Assembly: GCA_028023455.1 (NCBI GenBank)
Contig: JAQFVV010012434.1
Coordinates: 4,100,928-4,164,927 of the forward strand
Length of the DNA stretch: 64,000 nt
Direction of reading: 5' to 3'
DNA from: Epiperipatus broadwayi
Taxonomy: Eukaryota > Onychophora > Udeonychophora > Euonychophora > Peripatidae
Shown here piece after piece: positions 11,070-21,175 of this stretch. The number at the start of each line of letters is the position of its first letter. Position 1 is the first letter of the stretch. A program made the position numbers and the translations under genes. The notes under the pieces were generated by a model. The model was not told where the DNA came from, ran no database searches, and saw nothing but the letters and a program-made list of their open reading frames with translations.

Positions 11070-11070
11070 C

Positions 11071-11169
<99 letters not shown>
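11070..11169. repeat. (ATCT)n microsatellite
   Basis: About 25 uninterrupted ATCT units, preceded by about 50 bp of degenerate units (ATCC, ATCA). Confidence 0.97.
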
Positions 11170-11849
11170 CTATGAGTATAAGATCTTAGCCTAAAAGCAT
11201 GCTGGATTTTAGAATCCAACAATATTTTCTGATCATCTTCTAGTGTAGTTTACATTATTTCATCTAATGCAATTTATTCTATAGGATGTATATAAATATT
11301 ATGACATTAATGTAGTATATTTATAAAAATATATATTTCTTATACAGATATTAAAGGTGAGTTTTTAAAACTCAAATCAATCATTAATTGATGTAAATTT
11401 TATTAAAAGTTTATTTTATTATTAATATTGGAGTAAATAAATAAATAAGAAGTGAAATTATCTAATGATTATAAAAAGAAAAAAAATATTCCGACAATAA
11501 AGTAAAATGGAAAAAAAAATGTCATCGCCTAAAGATAAAACTAAAGAAAAAAAATGAAATGGGGGAAAAAACAATATGTAATTTATTTTTTTACTGGAGG
11601 ATTCATTGAGTGATTCTAATTTTAAATGCATGCAGGTATAAAAACATAGTTTGAGATAAGAAATGTGTTTGAATAATTTATATAAAGTTTTTTTTTTTTT
11701 TCAGTTTCAATATTATTTTTTATCTTCTAACATTTTTTCTTCTTTTTATATATTATTTTCATTTAAAGTAATATAACACGAATTTAGGTCAACTGATTAA
11801 TAACATTTTATATGCAAAATCAATATTAATTCCTTATATATATATATAT
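11170..11849. other. AT-rich spacer, no gene recognised
   Basis: No supported feature. Ends at a short (AT)n tract (about 11,837-11,850) that marks the tail of PLE2. Confidence 0.55.
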
Positions 11850-12650
11850 CATATAAAAGCGATTTCCCCGCTGAAGAAGCTATAAGTATCAACCAAAAAA
11901 ATCAAATCAATTTAGGCCTAGTACTTTCGACGTTTTCCCTCATATCCATGGCCAAAATAAGTTATAAACATTGCTGTAATGTTATAAAATAATAAAATAT
12001 GCAAATGCAAATTAATTTGTCCATTTTCTCGAAAGACAAATCATGTATCGCGTCTATTTATGGCATTTGTTATCACTGACAATAAAATACGCCTCCTTGA
12101 TTTTTCTTTTGCAATCATTGGCTTCAGAACATACTATCTTGGGGTTGGAGGATTCAAACACATGGCCAGCCTGCTTCTCATGTTCAAAAAATATTGAGAA
12201 GTTATCATTATTCTTTTTTGCTCTTCTATATGTATACATGTGTTGAGCAGCTCTATTATGAACAGTGGCCTTGGTTTCCCCGTAGTATATGACACTGCAT
12301 TCGCCTGAGGGCATGAAATACTGTATACAACCTGGGGCATCTGAGATGGATCCATTCTGTCCTTCAAATTATTAATTAGTCTGTTAGTATTAGGGGGAGT
12401 GTGGAAGCCAACCTTAAATTCACCAACTAAAGTCTTTGTAAACTGTTGTGATAATTTGGGGATATAAGGGAGAGTAATTTGAGGTTTAACTTTAATTATT
12501 TGGTTAGTTATTTTTTTTTTGTAAAATTGATCTATTTTCTTTGTAATTAATCTGTAGCTGAAGCAGACACTTAATAAATCTTTGATATAGCCTGCAATAT
12601 TTGTCTTCCTATCAGCTTCAAATTTACACAAATTTTGATTCCTAAACACC
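11850..12650 (-). pseudogene. Penelope-like element 3' part (PLE2), GIY-YIG frameshifted
   Basis: Minus-strand coding remnant of a second Penelope-like family. From 12,649 it reads NLCKFEADRKTNIAGYIKDL, then an ITLPYIPKLSQQF segment, then QVVYSISCPQANAV, the start of the GIY-YIG fold. A +1/-1 shift there moves the frame, and the second frame continues YYGETKATVHNRAAQHMY and the HEKQAGHVFESS and IVCSEAND segments, ending near 12,054. This is the linker plus nuclease domain; the reverse transcriptase itself is missing. A non-coding tail with GAGGGAAAACGTCGAAAGTA runs to the (AT)n tract at about 11,850. A second remnant of this family is at 28.5-29.1 kb. Confidence 0.78.
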
Positions 12651-13541
12651 GTTTAACTCAAAAACTATTTTATTTACATCATATAACCGTAAAACCATTA
12701 AATGTAATATATATATAACTTTTGTTTTGACTTACATTGTGAATTAATTCAAGGAATATTTACATAAAAGGTTTGAGTCGGTCTATTATAATATATTTCT
12801 TTGATTCTTTATTAGTTTTTTAGAACACTGCTACCTTCAATCATAAATTTTTCTTTTAATGTTGTTGTAGTAATATTATTTCTAACTGTAAAATTCAGAC
12901 TGATACAAAAATATTTCGTGCAAATTATTGAGATAGATTATGAAATATATATTTTAAAAATAAACTAGCCTATGAATCACACAAATTTCTCTGCACTATA
13001 AGTTGTAATCACCTATCACGTGACACTAGATTATAATGCTACGTATAAATTCCCAGACTATTTATTGCTTCATGTCCATTTTTTTTGAGAAGCATTGCAC
13101 TCACAAGTTTTGCTACCTGATCTTTTTGAAAGCAGACAATAGCCAGACATTAGCTTGGAATAAAGATATAGCCATATTATCATTCAGTGTGTATTGATTA
13201 TTCAAACTTATAATAGATAGCTTTAAAATGATATAAACAAAGTAAAATACTCATCTTAATGCAAATATTATTTCCTCTGCTATTTTACAAAACTATTTAA
13301 TTGAATATTATTTGCTCATTGATAGATGTAAATAATACATTGTTAAGTGAGGTGCTTAAAAATTCAATAATGGTTGTTTATTTTTGATGCTCAACTAATT
13401 TTTAATTTTTAAATATGCATAATTATTTTTTTGGATGCCTGTATTATATGCTTGTGATTTTAGTTAGGTTAATAAATTATATTAATTATAGAGTTAATTT
13501 CTTTTTTCTTGAATGTTTTTGTTTTTGGTGCAATGATTATA
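12651..13541. other. AT-rich spacer, no gene recognised
   Basis: No supported coding or RNA feature on either strand. Confidence 0.55.
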
Positions 13542-13652
13542 TTTTTTTTTCCCTATGTCATAGCATCGGCCGGGACGCGAACCCACAACCGTCTGCAACC
13601 AACTACTTGCTTGCATGGCGGCTGCGATACCTCTCGGCTAACAATGCAAGAC
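13542..13652 (-). mobile_element. tRNA-derived SINE
   Basis: Minus strand: a 5' end GTCTTGCATTGTTAGCCGAG, box A TTAGCCGAGAGGT, box B GGGTTCGCGTCC, then CGGCCGATGCTATGACATAG and a short A tail (plus-strand T run at 13,542-13,550). It belongs to the same family as 33,352, 42,500 and 54,216. This is the most G+C-rich and best preserved box B of the four. The overlapping plus-strand ORF is not real. Confidence 0.8.
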
Positions 13653-13936
13653 ATTCTTCTAGCTTATTAGTAGAAAATAATGAGATTTGTTTGGTAATAA
13701 ATTATGTTCCCTTTTTTTTTGAGTATCATCTAGAAAGTATTTATGATGAAGCTAAGCAAAATGAATTGTGCATTTTTATTTTCGCTTTTTTTATAGTTGT
13801 AATTTTGTGGCAAAATATTTTTAATATTCACATTTTAGTTCCAGCATTAAAAATGTTTTGCCAAATTATATATATAATATAAATAAATGTCCGTTAATTA
13901 GAACAAATTGTAATCATAATAAAAGTAATAAATATA

Positions 13937-14046
13937 ATGGTAATAAACTATTATAAACAGTCTTTCAACTGCAGAACTACTTTTGGTTAATTTCTAACCA
14001 AAAGTACTTCTGTGGAATTAAAGACTGTTTATAATAGTTTATTACC

Positions 14047-14048
<2 letters not shown>
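13937..14048. repeat. Short foldback element
   Basis: Inverted repeat with arms of about 53 bp and a 5-bp loop. The left arm begins ATGGTAATAAACTATTATAA and the right arm ends with its complement. Arms differ at only a few positions. A mixed (AT)n/(AC)n tract abuts the right end (about 14,047-14,081). It has the shape of a MITE, but it carries no recognised TIR or target duplication. Confidence 0.75.
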
Positions 14049-14079
<31 letters not shown>

Positions 14080-14370
14080 ATAAGCAGTTATTGAATTTTA
14101 AAAAAAGTCAAACTATGATGTTTTTATAACTATTTGTAGATATGAAACTTAGATATTTAAAAGAAAGAAATGTATTATTACCTTTAATTTATGAAGCTGG
14201 AAAACACTTTTGGAAATTCAATGAACAGTAAAGACATTTAACAAAATAATACATAATTAGGTTAAACCTGAACTCTCACTTGAAGAACAATGACTATGTT
14301 GAAAATATCCTTATTTTGGTTATATTATGACATTAAAAATTCAAAAAAATTAAATTTATAAGATGTTTAT

Positions 14371-14464
14371 GCACTGTAAATATTGGAACTGGATCACAAT
14401 ATATATATATACATTGAGCACTGTAAATATTGGAACTGGATCACAATATATATATATACATTGA
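14371..14464. repeat. 47-bp perfect tandem duplication
   Basis: The unit GCACTGTAAATATTGGAACT...ATATATATATACATTGA occurs twice, 14,371-14,417 and 14,418-14,464, without differences. Confidence 0.9.
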
Positions 14465-15148
14465 GCTCCAAGGTCTGACATCCTACCATTGCATAAATCA
14501 AACAGGCTATATATTGAACTACTCTATCTCATTAGAGAAATGTATAATCCATTCAAAAAATTATGTGAAAAACAAAGAGTATGGTAGACAATATGGTAAG
14601 TTAACTCCATTACCACAATAACTAATGTTTTATTGATTAACCTTAAAAAGCAAGTAGATATTTTGTCAATCTAAAAAATACTATTTATCTGATTAGCAAT
14701 AGTTAGTGTTCACCTGACAGCATCTAATAAATAATAATATTTTTAGGTTAATTTTTTAGAAATTAAATAGAGTAGCAGATGGAATAGTGAGAGAAAAAGC
14801 TTCCTTTTATATAATTTGAGATTTCAGTTAATTTTTTTTTTGCAGATATGTTTTGTAAAGGAATGTAGAATACATTCATATATCAATGGTTTAACATAGA
14901 AAACTCTTGTTTAATGAATTAATTTTTAATGGTTCTATCATCTTGCAGGATCTGTTTATTAAATTTTTTATTGAGATATTGAATATATTGAGAAAAATTG
15001 TTTTTTAATGACTAATATCAAAAAGATGTAAAAAAAAGATTAGCAAGCCTAAATATGGTCTTATGTCTAGCTTTTAGCATATAGTAGCAAGCTTTCTTAT
15101 TGAATTTTTGGAGCTGGTGGATAATTCATATGCACTTTTAAAACATAC
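14465..15148. other. AT-rich spacer, no gene recognised
   Basis: No supported feature. Confidence 0.5.
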
Positions 15149-15377
15149 ATGCATTAAAGTGTTTTCCTGAAGATTTGTCATTTATATATTGGACTATTTC
15201 CATCATCTAATATGAGTACTGAATATCTTTAGAAAAATTTAATTTTTTTAAATCTTCCAATTACATTTAATTGTTAGTAATAGAACATCAAACAGGTTAG
15301 TATATGCACAATGTTTCATAAGGTATTATTCTTTCTTCTTCTTTAGGTGTTTCTAGCCTGATCAGTGACAGTAGTAG

Positions 15378-15637
15378 CATAAGAATCAAACCTGGATTCT
15401 TAGATTCTTGACTATTGAATTTAAATTAATGCTCTAACTAACTGAGTTAGCCTGCCAAAAGCAACATTCAGTAAAAATTTTATATATTTATATATGAGGT
15501 TCCTCCTCATAAGAATCAAACCTGGACTCTTAGATTCTTGACTATTGAATTTAAATTAATGCTCTAACTAACTGAGTTAGCCTGCCAAAAGCAACATTCA
15601 GTAGAAATTTTATATATTTATATATGAGGTTCCTCCT
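15378..15637 (-). repeat. 130-bp tandem duplication spanning the tRNA-like module
   Basis: 15,378-15,507 is repeated at 15,508-15,637 with only two visible substitutions (GGATTCT/GGACTCT and GTAAAAA/GTAGAAA). Each unit contains the minus-strand tRNA-like box A (AACTCAGTTAGTTAGAGC) and box B (GGTTTGATTC), so the left arm of copy B carries two tRNA-like modules. Confidence 0.92.
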
Positions 15638-15639
15638 GA

Positions 15640-16225
15640 CTTCTCCATTTTTTTATGAGCAACATTGATTAGTGGTATAGTTATGATAGGTTGACTTATG
15701 GGATTGTTTGCCAATTGTCATGTGAGCAGATTTTAAAATTTTTCTTCTTTGTACCTTTTCTTCTCTATCCAACAATTTTTTGTTTTCCCAATTAAACATA
15801 TCTTCATTGGCACATACATGGTCTGCTACCTTAGGCATATCTGTTTTATCTCTTCTAATCATCAGTTTATTTTCTTGCAAGTGCTTTTCAATGGGGTCTC
15901 ATGTCTCACCAATATATGTTCTTCCACATTTACATGTTATTTTATAGATGCAGTTTTTTTGTTCAGCATTTCAAGTTTAGGATTTGTAGATGTTAGAATT
16001 TCTGTAGTGTGGAATAGCTCTGGATGGCTTTTCTGATGTCTTACCGATTGCAGATTTTCTTTAATTTGTCTGCTATTTTTGATATTTATGCGTGCACTAC
16101 GATACTAATAATTGTTTTTTTCTTTTGATGGTTCTTTTTATTATCTATTTAAGGTTTTTTAATAACAGCTGATGGATAATCATTTTTCATGACAGTTTCT
16201 TTTATATAGATCTTTTTTCCCTTTG
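15640..16225 (-). pseudogene. Penelope-like GIY-YIG remnant (PLE1 B, left arm)
   Basis: Minus-strand GIY-YIG domain. From about 15,960 it reads a C-x-C-G-RTYIGET core, then (ORF 15,880-15,653) HKLMIRRDKTDMPKVADHVC, NEDMFNWENKKLLDREEKVQ and the tail MTIGKQSHKST. Upstream (16,200-16,000) the linker segment is present but broken by stops. This is the best-preserved nuclease C-terminus of the four PLE1 arms. It lacks all of the reverse transcriptase. Confidence 0.78.
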
Positions 16226-16985
16226 ATTAAATTCACAATAGAATCAGAACAAGAATAAAAATTAGCATTCGTAGATGTTCTTGTGATAATACTCTCTCAT
16301 GGCAAAATCAAAATTTACTGAAAACGTACTCATACAGGAAAATACTTAACCTATTCATACAATCACACCAGAAATACAAAACATGAAGTTATACTATCAC
16401 TATGGAACAAAGCAAAAGAAGTTTCTTCAGAAACCAGTGATTTGGAAAAAGAAAAGACCTATACATAACAAATTCTTATGAAAAATAGTTATCCAATCAG
16501 ATGTTACTAAGAAAACCTTAAATAGACAACAAAAAAAGCCATCAAAAGAAAAACAATATTCGTACTGTAGTGTATCAATAAATACCAAAAATAGCACACA
16601 AATTAAGGAAAATCTGCAATCAGTATAACATCAGAACAGCCTTCCAGAGCCATACCACTCTATGAAAAATTGTAACATCTACAAACCCTAACCTTGAAAT
16701 GCTGAAAAGAAAAAAACTGCATTTATAAAATATCATGTGAATGTGGCAGAATGTATATTGGTGAGACAAGTAATCCCATTGAAAATGTTTGCAAGAACAC
16801 AAACTGATGATTAGAAGAGAGAAAAACGGTGTACGTACCAATGAAAAATATGTTCACACAAAAAGATTGAATAGAGAAGAAAAGATACAAAGATAAAAAT
16901 TTAAAGAAGCTACTCACATGACAATGGCAAACAATTCTCATAAATCAACCTTGTGTAACTATATATAATGTATGAAACCACTAAT
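16226..16985 (+). pseudogene. Penelope-like linker and GIY-YIG remnant (PLE1 B, right arm)
   Basis: Plus-strand copy beginning further 5' than the left arm, with the FTIESEQE, LAFVDVLVIILSHGK and YRKILNLFIQSHQKYK-like linker, then the ETSDLEK and NGYP-like segments and the GIY-YIG core near 16,735-16,800 (C-E-C-G-RMYIGETSNPIE). A deletion removes part of the region after HKLMIRR. Stops and frameshifts are frequent. Minus-strand ORFs 16,620-16,941 are shadows. Confidence 0.72.
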
Positions 16986-17346
16986 CAGCTTTGCTCTTAA
17001 GAGAAAGTGGAGAAATCAGGAGGAACCTCATAGATAAATATCTGAAATTTCTGCTGACTATTGCCTTTGGTAAGATTGCTCTGTTGGTTAGAACACTACC
17101 TTAAAATTCAATACTCAAGAATTTAAGGTTCCAGGTTTGATTCACATGCTAGTACTGTCACTGGTCAGACCAGCAACATCTGAAGAAGAGGGGAGAATAA
17201 TACCACTCAAAACATTGAGCATATACTAACTTGTTTGATGTGATATTACTAACAGTTGAGTGTTTTTAGAATTTTTAAGTAAAGTTAAATGTTTCTAAAG
17301 ACTATTCATATTAGATGATGGAAATAGTCCAAGTATAAATAGATCT
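16986..17346 (+). repeat. PLE1 B, right 3' tail
   Basis: Holds AAGTGGAGAAATCAGGAGGAA, a tRNA-like module (17,071-17,144; box A TTGCTCTGTTGGTTAGAAC, box B GGTTTGATTC), a degraded hammerhead-like motif (CTGAAGAAGAGGGGAGA...ACCACTCAAAAC), ACTAACTTGTTTGATGTGATA and the tail ending at the short terminus. Confidence 0.7.
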
Positions 17347-17359
17347 ATGCATTAAAATG

Positions 17360-18513
17360 ATTTACAAAAGTTTTTAATATTGATAATATTTTTTGTTACT
17401 TTTTAATAAATATTTATTGCAATAACAAAATTAAAATAAACAATTGTAATGCAACTAAACATATTAAGACATTAATAAGTACTGTTTAAAAGTATATATC
17501 CAGTGAAATAATATATATTATCTTTTTTTGTGTGTAATTAATAATTTTATTTAAATAAATGTAAATAGAAAATAAAAACCTTATCTCTAAATCTAAAAGA
17601 AAACAAATATAATATAAATGATTTTGGTATGAGATCAAGTAGCATAAATATAAAGACATACATAAGCTTGAAATCTAATTATGTCGTTTAATTTATCATA
17701 AAATAAAAATTGTAGTTTTAGAAATGGTGAAAGACAGAAATATCTCAGAAACCAACGAATGAATCTATTACCAACTTTTTTATATACAATTCTAAATCAT
17801 TTACTTAAAAGTTGTCTCATTCTATTTTAGGATATTTATTTATAAACTAATTATTAATTTTTATTTGAAGTGTTTCATTTTTTATTTTTAATTTAAGTAT
17901 TTTTTCTTTGCTTATTTATAAATAAATATATTTCACTGAATTCATTCAAACCTCGTAAATAGAAATTTTGACATTTTTTATTTGATTTTGGTATATTGAT
18001 CATAGATTCATAATTTTTTTTTTACATTTTTCCTACATAAAATGTTGGTCAGATTCAATTTGGAATAGTGAAAATTATGCAGACACTGCATACAATTGAT
18101 TTTAATTTCATTATTTATTATTTTAACTCTGTCTTTATTTCCAGATATTTAGTATTTTTAGCATATTACTATTGCTTTTCTTTTTCACTGTATTTTTATT
18201 CACTTTTGAACCACTTAATTATCATTATTAATTTTTTAAACAAAAAATTTCTATAAGGTTTATGATTAAACGTTGATTGATTAGAATAAAATCGCAATAA
18301 ATATATATTTACTGTTTGAAATTCACAAACCCTAATTAAATAAAAGACAATGTCATCCCTGATATAAGAAACATTTTTGGTTGGCAACTTTTTTTGGAAT
18401 CTATTATTATAATTTTTATATCATTTTAAATACAATCAAAACAATTTGCTCAACAAACATCATATAATTTTTTTAATATATTAGTAATTACAACTTCTAT
18501 TTTATATATATAT
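17360..18513. other. AT-rich spacer, no gene recognised
   Basis: No supported feature. ORFs at 18,068-18,387 are low-complexity hydrophobic translations of AT-rich DNA with no recognisable motif. Confidence 0.5.
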
Positions 18514-18660
18514 GATAAACAAAAATGCAAGTTAAAAAACTTGCTAACGCTTGTATTTATGTCCACAGATGGCGTCCTACCAAAAACACCTATCAAGCGT
18601 ATATTTCGTTTACATAAACGTCAGAGTAGTTAGTATTCACTATCTCTAACTATAATTCCA

Positions 18661-18704
18661 CTTTCAGATCATGATTTCAAGCTATTTGCTATCGTCAGTG
18701 AAAG
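18661..18704 (-). ncRNA. Hammerhead ribozyme motif, H1 left arm
   Basis: Exact mirror of the right-arm motif at 18,792-18,835, on the minus strand: stem I CTTTCA/TGAAAG, core CTGACGA, stem II AGC/GCT, GAAA, stem III ATCATGAT and a cleavable C. Confidence 0.6.
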
Positions 18705-18791
18705 ACAGGAATAAAGAAACTTGCAAGCTGAATAGAAATTGTTTCATAAACGCTCAGAGTTTGTATTTAGATCTAGTTTCTTTATTCCTGT

Positions 18792-18835
18792 CTTTCACTG
18801 ACGATAGCAAATAGCTTGAAATCATGATCTGAAAG
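18792..18835 (+). ncRNA. Hammerhead ribozyme motif (type I, short stem III), H1 right arm
   Basis: In order: stem I 5' strand CTTTCA (18,792-18,797), core CTGACGA (matches CUGANGA), stem II AGC-loop-GCT within 18,805-18,817, GAAA (18,818-18,821), a self-complementary stem III ATCATGAT (18,821-18,828), C17 at 18,829 as the expected cleavage site, then the stem I 3' strand TGAAAG (18,830-18,835), a perfect 6-bp match. Type-I hammerheads with a very short stem III are known from Penelope-like elements and animal retrozymes. One weak point is a U-U mismatch at the base of stem II. Confidence 0.65.
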
Positions 18836-18935
18836 TGGAATTATAGTTAGAGATAGTGAATACTAACTACTCTGACGTTTATGTAAACGAAATATACGCT
18901 TGATAGGTGTTTTTGGTAGGACGCCATCTGTGGAC

Positions 18936-19753
18936 ATATATATATATATATATAATGTTTTAAAAATATAACCTGGAAGGACATGTGATATTTGAACAGA
19001 ATATGATGATTCAACTGATTTAACACATTTTTTCCCACCTTCTCCAGATAGGAATCCTTTTATAAGCCTTTTGCTATTGACTTCACCACTTTATTATTGT
19101 GCTAAACCACATCTTACTAAAACAATGTTTCGTATTTAGATAGATGTGTCACCTAAAGTTATTCTACTGCTTACTTTTTTTAGTGAATACATGTTAAACT
19201 GGTAAATGTTCATAATACTAATTTTCCATTTGGCTTACCATTATTATTACAATTTAATATATTATGTGTTTAATTTTACATTTGAAACTTTAATGAGATT
19301 TAATATTTAGAGATTCCTTGTACAATAATCAAATCTCTCACATCATTAACTTGCATAAAGTGTCCTTATCAAATTTAGATTACCATTTAGATTTCTAGTG
19401 AATAGAAATGAAAAAAATAAAGATTGCTTAATTGCACTCTGTCTAAAAAGGTGGTAAAAAGTTTATTATTTATAAGGTAAAACAGAGTGCATCAGCTTTA
19501 ATATATCCAAAAAAATTCTAGTCAAAGAACTTATCAACAGTTCCCAGAGTGAGAGGTTGGGAGAGAAGCTTGGCAATTTTAAGTAATGAGATTTTTTTAT
19601 CCTTTCTAACAAATTTTGAATTTTATCCAAATGAATTAGCTTCATGAAATAAATCCTAAGTCTAATTAATGTCTAAAAAAATCAAAATTTTATTAGATCC
19701 AAATTTGAACTTCAGATCACAGACATAGAAAATGGAAGGACTACTATCACACT
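18936..19753. other. AT-rich spacer, possible hAT 5' sequence
   Basis: No clear reading frame. The part from about 19,480 may be the decayed N-terminal region of the hAT-derived pseudogene that becomes readable at 19,754, but no BED finger or other motif could be recognised. Confidence 0.4.
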
Positions 19754-20948
19754 ATAAAACCTTTTACATTACAAGAATTCTTTACTAATTGCAGCACATA
19801 AGTAATATATTCATGAAATAGCTGAAGAAAAATGTAAATATAATACTATTATGTTAGCTTCAAAAACATTAGTATTTTTTAGAAATATTTTGACTCATAA
19901 AGTTGTGTTGTATAATTTTAAGGATGTTTCTGTTATTTCAATCTGTAAAAATATAAAAAAATATTGCACTAACTATCATATTCTATCATTATTACCATCT
20001 GTAGCATAGGTATTTTTCAAGAATTTGTTGAATAGGTTGCTAGATGATAAATGGATATCTCATTGATTTAATTATATGCCACCACATCATTTACCAAGAA
20101 AGTCCCTGTGGATAATCATTGTGACTCATCAATGAGATGCCAAGAGCAGTGTAATGCATGAACTTCACCCAAATCAAAGGATTTAATAGCCACCAGTTTA
20201 AAGAGTTACTGAGAGATGTTGATTTTAAAAAAGTGATCATATTTATCAATGTGAAGTGCAATGGCTGACTCACAGGAACATGCTCAAGAGATTTTATAAA
20301 CTGCAGGATGAAGTCAGGCAGTTCATGGACATAAAAAAAATCAGGAAACTCAATGACAACAAGTTGATGTATGTATAATTTAGGATTCATTGTAGACATT
20401 ATGAACTGCTTCTTGGAGATGAACATCAAATTGTAAGCCTCAGCCAGATTCTCAGATTCCTGATTTCAATTGTGAAATTATTTGAAGCTAAATTAAGGTT
20501 GTGGGCCTTTTGCAACATTTGAATGTGCTAGTTAATGAGGCACATAATGAAAGATTTAAGGACTTAAAAAGTAAACAAATAAAATTGAGTATCTTTTCTA
20601 TACCATTCAATGGGAAACCAGATGGTGGTCTCTGATAACTTATACCATGAAATTATTAAGCTACAAATTTCTAATGAACTAAAAGTTAGGTACAACTACT
20701 TCCACTGATTTAATTTATCAACATCATGTAAACCATGAAGAATTTTCTACATTGAGGAGACATGCATTGAAATTTGCATATGTGTTCAAAACAATTTATT
20801 CCGGTAATTTTTTTTTTTACAACCTTAATATCACAAAAAAAATCAGCTACATTCAAGTCAGACTTATTCAGACCTGGAAATGTGATTGTGTTGCAACTTC
20901 ATCAATGTCAATTAATATGATATGCCTCACCAAAAAGAAGGAGTTTTA
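19754..20948 (+). pseudogene. hAT transposase-derived pseudogene, GTF2IRD2/ZBED5-like
   Basis: Segments in the order of the hAT-derived GTF2IRD2/ZBED5-type proteins can be read across frameshifts. They are IKPFTLQEFFTNCS (19,754), the KGFNSHQFKELLRDVDFKK stretch (about 20,170), CEVQWLTHRNMLKRFYKLQD then EVRQFMDIKK (about 20,250-20,330), NLGFIVDIMNCFLEMNIKL (20,375-20,435), SIVKLFEAKLRLWAF (about 20,466), and the C-terminal dimerisation region STLRRHALKFAYVFKTIYSG with NLNITKKISYIQVRLIQTW (20,745-20,948). Some family members are domesticated host genes, but the stops and shifts here rule out a working protein. No terminal inverted repeats or target duplication were found. Confidence 0.75.
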
Positions 20949-21080
20949 GAAATCACACTAAGGGGAATTAATTAAATTTTAAATCAAATATGGCAAGCTA
21001 AATATTAAGTCAATAATTTGCATCACCTACAAATGATATTACAAATAACCAAATGGCCATCCTCACCCTTATTTTAGAAT

Positions 21081-21175
21081 ATCAAGAAGCACTATAGACA
21101 AGGTTTTTATTCTCAGGCAAATGCAAAACAATTTTGGAAAAAACGAGGGTTGTTTACAAGTGGCTTAATCAAATA
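21081..21175 (+). pseudogene. LINE reverse transcriptase fragment
   Basis: One frame reads ISRSTIDKVFILRQMQNNFG, the counterpart of the FR..RGTIDMIF.LRQ.QEK motif of a widespread animal non-LTR retrotransposon group. This is the same motif as in the minus-strand LINE remnant at 39-40 kb (ESRSTIDMVFIFQKNAKKYR). Decayed LINE-like sequence may continue to about 21,470. Confidence 0.6.

Larger units (their letters stand above)
15149..17359. mobile_element. PLE1 copy B: inverted pair of Penelope-like 3' halves
   Basis: Same architecture as copy A. A minus-strand arm (15,162 to about 16,225) and a plus-strand arm (about 16,226 to 17,346) meet head to head, and both end outward in the PLE1 tail. 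The left arm has the long end (reverse complement ends CTTCAGGAAAA) and the right arm the short end (CCAAGTATAAATAGATCT). The flanking direct repeat is ATGCATTAAAGTG / ATGCATTAAAATG (15,149-15,161 and 17,347-17,359; 12 of 13 match). The junction differs from copy A: here the plus arm extends further 5' in the element. Confidence 0.78.
18514..18935. mobile_element. Foldback element H1 carrying hammerhead ribozyme motifs
   Basis: Perfect 160-bp inverted repeat: 18,561-18,720 and 18,776-18,935 are exact reverse complements, with a 55-bp spacer. The left side carries an extra terminal segment (18,514-18,560, starting GATAAACAAAAATGCAAGTT) that the right side lacks. Both outer flanks are (AT)n tracts. 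The arms contain one hammerhead-like motif each. The element is homologous in layout and in part of its sequence (terminal segment, TTTACATAAACG, GAAACTAGATC) to the foldback at 49.1 kb. No protein is encoded; ORFs across it are chance frames. Confidence 0.85.

Noticed and set aside
11880-11960. Hammerhead-like string GAGGGAAAACGTCGAAAGTAC in the PLE2 tail (minus strand)
   Set aside because: GGCC/GGCC could form a stem I and AGTACT a stem III, but there is no CUGANGA core and no stem II can be drawn.
13415-13882. 155-aa plus-strand ORF
   Set aside because: It crosses an antisense SINE and low-complexity T-rich DNA; the middle part is translated SINE, not a gene.
20091-20429. 112-aa minus-strand ORF
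   Set aside because: It is the shadow of the hAT-derived frames, which read in family order on the plus strand.
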